From CAWGMT01 sp963823675 (GTDB taxonomy: Bacteria; Planctomycetota; Planctomycetia; Isosphaerales; Isosphaeraceae), in assembly GCA_963823675.1 (NCBI GenBank), contig CAWGMT010000025.1, positions 434,001-498,000 on the forward strand: a stretch of 64,000 nucleotides of DNA. The letters are read 5' to 3'. A model generated the notes under the pieces. The model worked only from the letters and a program-made list of their open reading frames with translations. It was not told the origin of the DNA and did not search any database. The position numbers and the translations under genes were made by a program. Positions within the stretch are counted from its first letter, which is position 1. Every line of letters begins with the position of its first letter. Below, piece after piece: positions 36,555-44,800 of this stretch.

Positions 36555-38059
36555 ACGGCGGTCAGATCGTCCGAGGCTTGCTGGCGGACGCCGTTGTCCG
36601 AGAGGATCTCCTCGGTGGCCTTGAGTGCTTCCTGGTGGTTGAAGACGATCGTCTCCGCGGACTTGTCGTCGAAGCGGATCACCGTGAACTTTTCCTTTGA
36701 ATCGCGCAGGAGCTCGACCAAGTGCCGGAGGTTCTTGACCGGCACGCCGTTGATGTCCTTCACGACCTTGGTGAGCGGGTTGTCATAGCCCTTGCCGATT
36801 TTATGGGGAAACATCGGCGAGGTCACCACGACCAGCTCTTCGCCCTCAAAGCGGGGCACGTCGCCTCTGCGGGTGACGAGCGGGCTGCCGTTGAAGGCCA
36901 GCGTGCTCCCGAACCGCCCACCGCTCATCGCGCCGGCAAATTCGGTCGACACGGGCGAAAAGACCAGCGGCCCATAGATAAAATACGAAGGATATCGCCC
37001 CTTGAGCGAGTCGATAAGCATCTTGTGCGTCGTCTTGACGGGGAAGTCGATCGTCATCGTCTTGCCCTGCCGGATGACGGTCAGCGGCAGCTTGCCTTCC
37101 TTTGCGACCTTTTGTGTCAAATAGTGAAAACTCAAGCGAAGGTTTGGTTTGATCCTGACCATGCCGACATCATCGATCGCGTGGTCGCCGATCCTGGTGA
37201 TCAGGTCAAAGGGCTTCAAGGGATCGTTGGGGATGCTGGGGTCGGCGGTGTGGACAACCATGCCCTGGGCCTTCTTGTCCAGGCCGAGGTAGCTGCGGAG
37301 CGCATCGTTCTCGAGGGTCTGAAGCGAATCGTGCATGGCCGGTTTGCCGTCGTACTTCCCGTCGCCGACGTCCTTGAGGAAGAGGTCGATCTCTTCGCTG
37401 GGGATGATGTAGCCGATATTGTCGGCCTGGGTGAGCTTGCTGAAGATCAGCCCGACCATCTTGCCGTCGATCAGAGCGGGCCCGCCGCTGTTGCCCGGGT
37501 TGATCGCCGCGTCGATCTGCACGCGCACCCCCAGGACCCCCTCGCCGTAGAGGGTAAACTCGATCCGCGAGACGATCCCCTTGGTGACCGAGAGCGTCGA
37601 GCCGCCCTGCGGATAGCCATACACCAGCACACTGTCCTTGATTTCGGGCAGCGACGGCGTGCGCACCAGCGGAGTCCGCTTTTCAAAGAACGACTCGTCT
37701 TCGAGCCGGATCACGGCCAGGTCGATGCCGGGCGCGACGGCCTCGACATGCGCCGTGAGCTTGTCGCTCGACTGATAGCTCTCGACGAAGAGCTGGCTCG
37801 CATAGAGCACGACGTGGGCATTGGTGAGGATTCGCTTGCCGTCGATCACCACGCCGGTCCCACTGGCCTCGCGCGGGCTTGTCTTGGTCCAGGGATGCGT
37901 CATGTCGGGATAGCGCATGCTCGCGCTGATCTTGACCACCGAATCGCGGATCTTGCTCTCCTTGTCATCGTCCTGGCCGCCCGCCGCCATTCCCGGCGCA
38001 GCCGCGCTCACGGCCAGCGCGATCAGCCCCGAGAGGATCGGACAGACCGCGGATGTCAT
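36536..38059 (-). CDS. HtrA-like trypsin-fold serine protease with PDZ-type C-terminal part
   Basis: Exported S1C-type protease. ATG 38059 gives a signal peptide (SGLIALAVSAAAPGMAAGG); the frame extends to 38194, but that part is the 50-bp palindrome and repeat DNA. Numbered from this start, the triad is H82 (RILTNAHVV), D113 (APGIDLAVI) and S191 (INPGNSGGPALIDG). Downstream are SKLTQADNIGYIIPSEEIDL and PDZ-like segments (PFDLITRIGDHAIDDVGMVR; DINGVPVKNLRHLVELLRDS). Spacing and the GYPQGG and TKGIVSRIEF motifs resemble plant Deg-type proteases. Likely envelope protein quality control. Co-transcribed with the overlapping Sir2 gene. Confidence 0.9.
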   Translation of the reverse strand: MTSAVCPILSGLIALAVSAAAPGMAAGGQDDDKESKIRDSVVKISASMRYPDMTHPWTKTSPREASGTGVVIDGKRILTNAHVVLYASQLFVESYQSSDKLTAHVEAVAPGIDLAVIRLEDESFFEKRTPLVRTPSLPEIKDSVLVYGYPQGGSTLSVTKGIVSRIEFTLYGEGVLGVRVQIDAAINPGNSGGPALIDGKMVGLIFSKLTQADNIGYIIPSEEIDLFLKDVGDGKYDGKPAMHDSLQTLENDALRSYLGLDKKAQGMVVHTADPSIPNDPLKPFDLITRIGDHAIDDVGMVRIKPNLRLSFHYLTQKVAKEGKLPLTVIRQGKTMTIDFPVKTTHKMLIDSLKGRYPSYFIYGPLVFSPVSTEFAGAMSGGRFGSTLAFNGSPLVTRRGDVPRFEGEELVVVTSPMFPHKIGKGYDNPLTKVVKDINGVPVKNLRHLVELLRDSKEKFTVIRFDDKSAETIVFNHQEALKATEEILSDNGVRQQASDDLTAVWSMKK

Positions 38060-38091
38060 CCTGAGCGGACCGGCGGCAGGGGTCGGGCACG

Positions 38092-38141
38092 CGTAGGTCA
38101 GGCTTTCCAGCCTGACGTCAGGCTGGAAAGCCTGACCTACG
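38092..38141. repeat. perfect 50-bp palindrome
   Basis: Each 25-base half starts or ends CGTAGGTCAGGCTTTCCAGC; the halves meet with no loop at 38116/38117. Every base pairs. It lies 33 bp upstream of the chosen protease ATG. In-frame translation gives GQAFQPDVRLESLTY, a peptide I recall recurring in planctomycete gene models, consistent with a dispersed family (recollection, unchecked). Confidence 0.92.
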
Positions 38142-38409
38142 ATATCCGTTTGCCCGCGCTTGCCGCCGGCCGAATTCATCCGTCGCATGTTCATTGCGAG
38201 GCTCGCTTGTGGTTGCTATACGCCGATCGAAAAAACACCACCGGCGGCTCGCGTGGCATCGATCGAGTCGATTCGACTCAAGCCGCACCGGAGGGACCAA
38301 CCCGGGACCGGCGAGAAAGAACCACCCGGATCGATCAAACAAGGAATCATCTTATCCCGTTCCCGCCTGACTGGATAGTGCGGCACTCGCCGATCGAAGG
38401 TTACCCCGC

Positions 38410-38434
38410 TCTCTCCCCCCGTTGGCCAAAGGGG
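38410..38434. repeat. REP-like hairpin (CCCCCCGTTGGCCAAAGGGG)
   Basis: Short hairpin with an internal TTGGCCAA core, same type as 35629-35665, in the repeat-rich intergenic region. Confidence 0.55.
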
Positions 38435-38603
38435 TGGTCAGAGTGGGCTGATGGAAGCCGGGCGTAATACTGACACTCTTCGGATTGCGCGTACTGGCGG
38501 AATCTGTTGCGCTTTTGGACAGGAGCCCCCGCCCAAGCGGCATGAGGAAGGCAGAAACGCAGGAAAGGCCCGAGGATGCAATGGCCCAGTTGAAGCCTCA
38601 CCA

Positions 38604-38718
38604 GAATCTTCGTTTGCTTCGTTTGCTTCTGTTCCAGGATCAGACCTGCACCATGCGTCCGCTACTCGCCCCGCTGCCAATCCGTTTTGAACAGAAGGAA
38701 ACGAAGGCAACGAAGAGC
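38604..38718. repeat. inverted pair of nonamer repeats (CTTCGTTTG type)
   Basis: Left arm has CTTCGTTTG twice then CTTCTGTT (38609-38634); right arm has AAGGAAACG, AAGGCAACG, AAGAG (38696-38716). The arms are close reverse complements over about 30 bp with a ~53-bp spacer. Confidence 0.75.
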
Positions 38719-38766
38719 GAGATAGCAGCCTCATGGAGCAGCATAGCCAAATCACCCACAATCAAT

Positions 38767-38806
38767 CTCGCTCCGCGTGATGTTCCGCGTCACGCGGAGC
38801 GTGACG
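38767..38806. repeat. variant copies of the 19-bp palindrome
   Basis: A partial copy (CTCGCTCCGCGTGATG, 38767-38782) and a variant GTCACGCGGAGCGTGAC (38789-38805), both related to CATCACGCGGAGCGTGATG found downstream. Confidence 0.65.
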
Positions 38807-39041
38807 ACTGCGACCGCGTGTTCAAAGGGCCTTCCTCGGTCCGCCTCGTCGCGGTTCTGAGAAACGCTCGCGAAACCCGACCAACAACCTGGAAAACAGC
38901 GGGGAAGAAGCCGATCTTGAAATAAACCCACCCGCTCCCTTGATCTTCAGCCGTGCCGGCCATAAGTTCAACATTCCTCTCCGCTTTACAACAATAGTCT
39001 GATCGCCCCCGTCGCGATTGCTCATTGAGGAGCCCCTTGTG

Positions 39042-40781
39042 ATGACCCGCCGAATCGTGGTTCTGGGATTGGGAATCAGCCTCTTCCTCGGCCCTCGGCC
39101 AACCTGGTCGCAGGAGGTCTCAAAACCGGCTCCGGCCGAGGCGAAACGCGCGACGCCGCCCGATCGGGGGCCCTGGCAAGCGGCCGGCACCCAGGGTGCC
39201 GTCGCCGCGGGGGGCCGCGGGGCCGTCGCCGCGGGGCTCGAAATCCTCAAGAGTGGCGGAAACGCGGCCGACGCGGCCGCGGCGACAATCCTGGCTCTAT
39301 CGGTCACCGATTCCAGATCGTTCTGTTTCGGCGGCGAGGTGCCGATATTGGTCTACGATGCCCGGCAACACGGCGTGACGGTCATCGCCGGCCAGGGGGC
39401 GGCGCCCCGGCTCGCGACGCGCGACGAATTCGTCAAGCGTGGCGGCATTCCCTTGAAGGGCATCCTGGCCGCCGCCGTTCCCGCCGCGCTTGATGCCTGC
39501 CTGACCTTGCTCGACCGCTTCGGCAGCATGACCTTTGGCCAGGTCGTCGCCCCGACTCGAGAATTGCTAAAGCATCCGCCCCGACCCCAGGCCTGGCACG
39601 CCGATCTCGCGCGAACGATCGCGACGTTGGTTGAAGCGGAGGCCCAGGCTCATCCGGCCGGTTCTTCCACAACCAATGGCGATCGGTCGCGCGGCCTGCG
39701 CCTGGTCGCCGACGCGTTTTACCGCGGCCCGATCGCCCGACGCATCGACGCCTGGTCGCGGGCAAACGGCGGACTGATCCGCTATGTCAACCTGGCCACG
39801 CACACCACGCGAGTCGAGGAGCCGGTCGCGATCGCTTATCGGGGCCTGACCGTTTTCAAATGCGGCGCCTGGACGCAAGGCCCGTATCTGCTGGAGGCCC
39901 TCCAAATTCTCAAAGACATCGACCTCAAAACGATGGGCCACAACCGGCCCGACGCGATCCACACGATCGTCGAGACGCTGAAGCTGACCATGGCCGACCG
40001 TGATACTTACTACGCCGACCCGCTCTTCGCGGATGTTCCGCTGGCCCCCCTGCTCTCTCCCGAGTATGCGGTGCTGCGGCGCGGCCTGATCGATCCCACG
40101 GCTGCCTCCCTCGAGCGCCGGCCGGGTGATCCGCATTCGGTCAAAGCGCTTCTCGACCCGGCCGCCGACCCGGCCCGGCGGCACGTGGCGGCTCCCGTCG
40201 CGGCGGCCCACGACACCACGACCTGCGTGGTGGCCGACCGTTTCGGGAACGTCGTGGCCGCAACGCCCAGCGGCTGGACGGGCGTAGTCGCCGGCGATAC
40301 CGGCGTCTGGCTGGGCAGCCGGTTGCAAAGCTTCAACCTCTGGGACGATCATCCCAACGTCATCGAGCCCGGCAAGCGCCCGCGGATCACGTTGTCGCCG
40401 ACGCTCGTCTTGCGTGACGGCCGGCCCGTTTTGGCCGTGAGTGTCGCCGGCGGCGACAACCAGGACCAGATGACCTTGCAGCTTCTGGTCAACCATGTCG
40501 ATTTCGGCCTCGATCCGGCCAGGTCCGTCACCGCCCCGCGGTTCATGACCGACCACTTCATCAGCTCATTCGGCCAGAAGCCGCCGGTCCTGGGCCAGCT
40601 TCGCATTAATCCCGAAATCGGCCCCGAGACGCTGGATGCCTTGAAAGCGCGGGGCCACAAGTTGAAGACCAGCTCGGGTGCGCTCAGTGCCGCTCCCTGC
40701 GTGATCAGCCTCGACCCAAATACCGGCCAGCTTCGCGCGGCCGGCGATCCCCGCGCGGGGCGGCATGCGATGGCGTATTGA
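39042..40781 (+). CDS. ggt: gamma-glutamyltransferase
   Basis: Exported, self-processing N-terminal nucleophile hydrolase that cleaves gamma-glutamyl bonds such as in glutathione. GAGGAG at 39027-39032 fixes ATG 39042, giving a signal peptide (VVLGLGISLFLGPRPTWSQ). Large-subunit signatures: GGRGAVAAGLEILKSGGNAA and DAAAATILALSV, the VIAGQGAAPR segment, then the autocleavage and nucleophile region VAAAHDTTTCVVADRFGNVV, whose first Thr after HD becomes the small-subunit N-terminus, and TLSPTLVLRDGRPVLAVSVA with GGDNQDQ near the end. About 580 residues, normal length. Monocistronic; the region downstream is a gene remnant and palindromes. Confidence 0.9.
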   Translation: MTRRIVVLGLGISLFLGPRPTWSQEVSKPAPAEAKRATPPDRGPWQAAGTQGAVAAGGRGAVAAGLEILKSGGNAADAAAATILALSVTDSRSFCFGGEVPILVYDARQHGVTVIAGQGAAPRLATRDEFVKRGGIPLKGILAAAVPAALDACLTLLDRFGSMTFGQVVAPTRELLKHPPRPQAWHADLARTIATLVEAEAQAHPAGSSTTNGDRSRGLRLVADAFYRGPIARRIDAWSRANGGLIRYVNLATHTTRVEEPVAIAYRGLTVFKCGAWTQGPYLLEALQILKDIDLKTMGHNRPDAIHTIVETLKLTMADRDTYYADPLFADVPLAPLLSPEYAVLRRGLIDPTAASLERRPGDPHSVKALLDPAADPARRHVAAPVAAAHDTTTCVVADRFGNVVAATPSGWTGVVAGDTGVWLGSRLQSFNLWDDHPNVIEPGKRPRITLSPTLVLRDGRPVLAVSVAGGDNQDQMTLQLLVNHVDFGLDPARSVTAPRFMTDHFISSFGQKPPVLGQLRINPEIGPETLDALKARGHKLKTSSGALSAAPCVISLDPNTGQLRAAGDPRAGRHAMAY

Positions 40782-40791
40782 TCTCCTCAGC

Positions 40792-40962
40792 TCAACCCGA
40801 TTCCCTGTCCACGCCCGCCATCAAGCCCGCGATCGACAGATCTTCGTCAAGCTCCGGCCAGTGGAGACTGATCCCGCCTCCGCCGATCTCGTAGTTCATA
40901 CGTTGTTCCGGTGTAGCAGCACGAAGCGTCGGAAACCACACAATTTGACCCCGGAGGTGTGA
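40792..40962 (-). pseudogene. DUF2442 C-terminal remnant
   Basis: Minus-strand translation gives WFPTLRAATPEQRMNYEIGG, then GISLHWPELDEDLSIAGLMA and a stop, the conserved C-terminal half of DUF2442 proteins. Upstream in this frame there is a TGA and no N-terminal beta-strand region, so the gene is truncated. DUF2442 genes usually accompany DUF4160 genes in toxin-antitoxin-like pairs; no DUF4160 gene is visible. Too short for routine gene calling. Confidence 0.68.
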
Positions 40963-41033
40963 AATTCACCCCGGAGTGTCGTCTATCAGGAAAGGAGGCC
41001 GCGCGCGAAGACAGCGAACCGTGCATAAAACAC

Positions 41034-41052
41034 CATCACGCGGAGCGTGATG
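41034..41052 (+). repeat. 19-bp palindrome CATCACGCGGAGCGTGATG, copy 1
   Basis: Exact copy; 8-bp arms around a 3-base centre. Part of a cluster of five exact copies between 41.0 and 42.6 kb. Confidence 0.85.
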
Positions 41053-41068
41053 ACTACAACTCCGAGAA

Positions 41069-41087
41069 CATCACGCGGAGCGTGATG
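41069..41087 (+). repeat. 19-bp palindrome, copy 2
   Basis: Exact copy, same orientation of the central GGA as copy 1, 35 bp downstream. Confidence 0.85.
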
Positions 41088-41110
41088 ACTGAATGGCTTT
41101 GCACGATTCG

Positions 41111-41172
41111 GGGAGGGCGAACCTCCGTGTGAGCCGGTTGTTTGCATGGCTCGGACGGAGCCTCGCCCTCCC
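41111..41172. repeat. 62-bp imperfect inverted repeat (GGGAGGGCGA...TCGCCCTCCC)
   Basis: Arms GGGAGGGCGAACCTCCGTGT and its imperfect complement ending GGAGCCTCGCCCTCCC, with inner GAGCC/GGCTC pairing around GGTTGTTTGCAT. It lies between palindrome copies 2 and 3. Confidence 0.72.
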
Positions 41173-41205
41173 AGGATCACGAAACCCAATCTAGAACTCC
41201 ATGAC

Positions 41206-41224
41206 CATCACGCGGAGCGTGATG
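41206..41224 (+). repeat. 19-bp palindrome, copy 3
   Basis: Exact copy, ending 16 bp before the AAGGAG ribosome-binding site of the sigma gene, so it lies in that gene's promoter or leader region. Confidence 0.85.
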
Positions 41225-41255
41225 ACGACCACAACTGCCCAAGGAGATCAGGGCC

Positions 41256-41864
41256 GTGTCCGGCGAAGCGAATCCTGAGATCTTGATCGCGCAGGCTCGT
41301 GGCGGCGATGATGCCGCGCTGGGCGCGTTGCTGGAACTCTACCGCAACTATCTGCGCCTGGTGGCTCGCTCGCTGATGGGGGTTGCCCTGCGTGCAAAGG
41401 TCGAGCCGTCCGATTTGATCCAGGAGACGTTTCTGAAGGCCCACCGCGATTTCGCGGGCTTCGCCGGGCAGAGCGAGCGCGAATTCGTCGCCTGGCTCAG
41501 GCGCATCCTGGCGCGCACGCTGGCCGACGAGGTCAAGTATCAACGCCGCAAGGGGCGCGATCTGGGGAGGCAAGAATCGCTCGACCTGCTGCTGGAGCGG
41601 TCCGGCTTGGCCATTGAGAATGCCCTGGCCTCGCACGCGATTTCCCCCAGCGAAGGCGCCTCCCGGCGCGAGCAGGCGGTGCTTCTGGCCGACGCCGTCA
41701 GCCAGCTCCCCGCCGACTATCGCGAGGTCTTCATCTTGCGTACCCTGGAGCACGTCCCGTTCGACCAGATCGCCCCGAAGATGGGCCGATCGGTGGGTGC
41801 CGTGCGGATGCTCTGGGCGCGAGCGCTGGAAAAGCTGAACCGTTTGCTGGAGACCCGGTCATGA
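41256..41864 (+). CDS. ECF-type sigma factor, translationally coupled to a kinase gene
   Basis: RNA polymerase sigma factor, 202 residues. GTG start at 41256 with AAGGAG at 41241-41246. Region 2: YRNYLRLVARSLMGVALRAK, DLIQETFLKAHRDFAGFAGQ, EFVAWLRRILARTLADEVKY; region 4: SQLPADYREVFILRTLEHVP, FDQIAPKMGRSVGAVRMLWA. Its stop overlaps the kinase ATG (ATGA at 41861-41864), so expression of the two is coupled more tightly than in the 18.9-kb pair. No anti-sigma protein is nearby; control by the kinase is the usual hypothesis for such pairs. Confidence 0.92.
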   Translation: MSGEANPEILIAQARGGDDAALGALLELYRNYLRLVARSLMGVALRAKVEPSDLIQETFLKAHRDFAGFAGQSEREFVAWLRRILARTLADEVKYQRRKGRDLGRQESLDLLLERSGLAIENALASHAISPSEGASRREQAVLLADAVSQLPADYREVFILRTLEHVPFDQIAPKMGRSVGAVRMLWARALEKLNRLLETRS

Positions 41865-44800
41865 ACACGAGTTCGAGAATTCCGGCCGACGGCAACGGCG
41901 TCGAATCCGGCGCATCGCAAGAATCGGAGCTGGCCCGGGTGCTCGACGCCTACCTGGCGGCGATCGAGGCCGGCCAGGCGATCGAGCCAACCGCGCTCGC
42001 CGCCGCGCACCCGGCGATCGCCGAGCGGCTGCTGGCCTGCCTTTCGGTCTTACAAGTGGCCGGCCAGGTCGAGGGCCGGTCCGGCAATGATGCCGCGCTC
42101 GAGTCGCCCGGCGAGACCTGCCTGGGCGACTTCCGCATGCTGCGCGTGATCGGCCGCGGCGGCATGGGCATCGTCTTCGAGGCCGAGCAAGTCTCGCTCC
42201 ACCGCAAGGTCGCGCTCAAGGTGCTCCCTTTCGCGGCCGCGCTCCATCCTCAGCAGTTGCGCCGCTTCCAGATCGAAGCCCAGGCCGCGGCCCAGTTGCA
42301 CCACACCAACATCGTGCCGATCTTCTCGGTCGGCTGCGAACGCGGCGTCCACTTTTACGCAATGCAATATATCGAAGGCCAGACCTTGGCGGGGTTGATC
42401 CATGACCTCCGCGCGCTGGCGGGCCTGGAAGGCGCTCCCGACGCCCCGCGCGACGGCAGTAATCATCACGCTCCGCGTGATGTTCCTCGAGCGCCAGCTC
42501 CAGCCGCCCATGAGGCCGAGAGTGGTCCTGGAGTCCCGACTGACGGTCGTAGTCATCACGCTCCGCGTGATGGTTCCGAGTCGCAGGCGCCGCCCGCCCA
42601 CGACCGCCCGCGCTACGAAACGCGCCCCACCCTCCAGGCCCCGCTTCCACCGCCCGACGATTCCCTCGCCGCCGAAATCCTCACCGGCCTCTTCGCAGCC
42701 CAGCCTGGCGCCGCACCCCCTCGCCCCGACGGGGAGAGGGTGGCCGAAGGCCGGGTGAGGGGGCCCGTGTTTCCAGGCCGCGCCTATTTCCGCACCGCCG
42801 CGAATCTGGCCCTCCAGGCCGCCGGGGCCCTCGATCACGCCCATCGCCAGGCAATCATCCACCGCGACATCAAGCCGGCCAACCTGCTCGTCGACGTGCG
42901 GGGCAATCTCTGGATCACCGACTTCGGCCTGGCTCGCATGCAGGCCGACAGCAGCCTGACCATGACCGGCGACATCGTCGGAACTCTGCGCTACAGCAGC
43001 CCCGAACAGGCCACGCCAGGGCGCGCAATCGTCGACCACCGCACCGACGTCTACTCGCTGGGCGCGACGCTCTACGAGCTCTTGACGCTGCACCCCGTTC
43101 ATGACGGCACCACCCGCGCCGAGTTGCTCCACAACCTGACCTTTGCCGAGCCCAAGCCGCCCCGCGCCTGGAACCCGGCCATCCCCCGCGACCTGGAGAC
43201 GATCGTACTGAAGGCCCTGGTCAAGGATGTCCAGGGCCGATATGCCTCGGCGCTCGACCTCGCCCACGACCTGCGCCGATTCCTGGAGGGCCGCCCAATC
43301 CAGGCCCGGCGGCCGAGCGTGTGGAAGCGCGTCGTCAAGTGGTGCCGGCGGCACAAGGTACTGGCGTCTTCGGCCATCGTCATTCTGATCCTGGCGGCTG
43401 CCTCAGCCACCGTCATCACCGCTCAGGCATCGAAGAATCGGGCTCTCCAGCAAGAGAATCAGCGACGCGAACGCCTCGCGCGCCACGCCCAATATGTCCA
43501 AGATATCCGCCAGGCGTTTCAATTCGTCCGGCAAGGCCATCTTCGCGAGGCGATCAGCGTGCTCTCCCGCCATCGCCCCGCAATTGGTCAGCAAGACGAG
43601 CGGAGTTTTCCCTGGTACTACCTCTGGCGGCTGTGCCATGATCAGCCCGCGAGGACCCTCGAGGGACATGAGAGAGCCGTCTACAACGTCGAGTACTCAC
43701 CCAACGGTAAGAAGCTCGCCTCCTGCGGAAAAGATGGCGCCATCCGGCTCTGGGACGCAGCGACCGGACTGCTCATGCGGATGTGGTGCGCGCATGACGG
43801 CGACGCGAATTACGTAACATTTTCGCCCGATGGCCGAACGCTCGCCACGGGCGGCGACGACGGTGCGGTTCTCCTCTGGGATGCGGACACGGGAAAGCCT
43901 TTACGCCCTCTCGGGAGGCACGCCGACTGGGTCACTTGTGTGCTCTTCACGCCGGATGGCCGTCATCTCGTCTCCGGCGGCCGCGGGGGAATCATGAAAT
44001 CCTGGGAGATCGCGACCGGAAAGGAACAGACCTTCCCGTCACGGAGCTTGCCGGCCGCCGGGATTTCCATGGCCATTTCTCGCGACAGCCAGACCCTCGT
44101 CACCGGCGGCCCGAACGCTTCGCTTCAGTTCTGGGATCCGGCTACGGCCGTGTTGAAACGGAGCATCCCGATCCCATTCGACGTTCGAAGCGTCGCATTC
44201 AGCCACGACGGCAAATTCGTGGCAACGGGCGGCTTGGACAGGACGGTAAGAGTCTGGGATGCCCAGAACGGCCATCTCGAAAACACGTTCGTCGGTCACA
44301 GCGGTGCCATTGGGTGTGTCACGTTCTCGCCAGACGATCGCACACTGGGATCTTGCGCCGATGATGGATCGGCCTCTGTTTGGAACCGTTCCTGGAATTC
44401 GCGCGTCGCGGTCTACAGGGGCGACAAGGACGAGAACAGTTATGGTGTCTTGTGCGGCGCCTTTTCACCGGACGGACGGATCCTGGCAACCGGCGCGAAC
44501 GACGGGTGTGTCAGGCTTTGGGACCTATCGGACGGCCAGGACCGAGTCGCGATTCCCAGGCCCGGGTGGTACCTGGGATCGCTGGACTTTTCGCCCGACG
44601 ACAAGATGGTCTTTTCGGGCGATGGCAAGAAAGCAAGAATCTTCGCGTGGGATTCCGTGAATGCGGGGATCCACGAGATCGATACGACCCGCGTTCACGA
44701 TCCGGTCAAGGTAGTTGCCCAACTTTCCAATATGAGCTTCCATCGTGGCGTGTTTTCGCCGGACGGAAAGATGTTGGCGACCACTGGCTCCGACGGTTTC

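Larger units (their letters stand above)
38060..39041. other. repeat-rich intergenic region between divergent genes
   Basis: Nearly 1 kb between the protease gene and the gamma-glutamyltransferase gene. It holds a perfect palindrome (38092-38141), a G/C hairpin (38410-38434), a nonamer inverted pair (38604-38718) and a palindrome variant (38767-38806). No reading frame here has recognisable homology. Both flanking promoters must lie in it. Confidence 0.6.

Noticed and set aside
36722..38467. 581-codon plus-strand frame opposite the HtrA-like gene
   Set aside because: The minus strand carries an intact catalytic triad and signal peptide; the plus frame has no homology.
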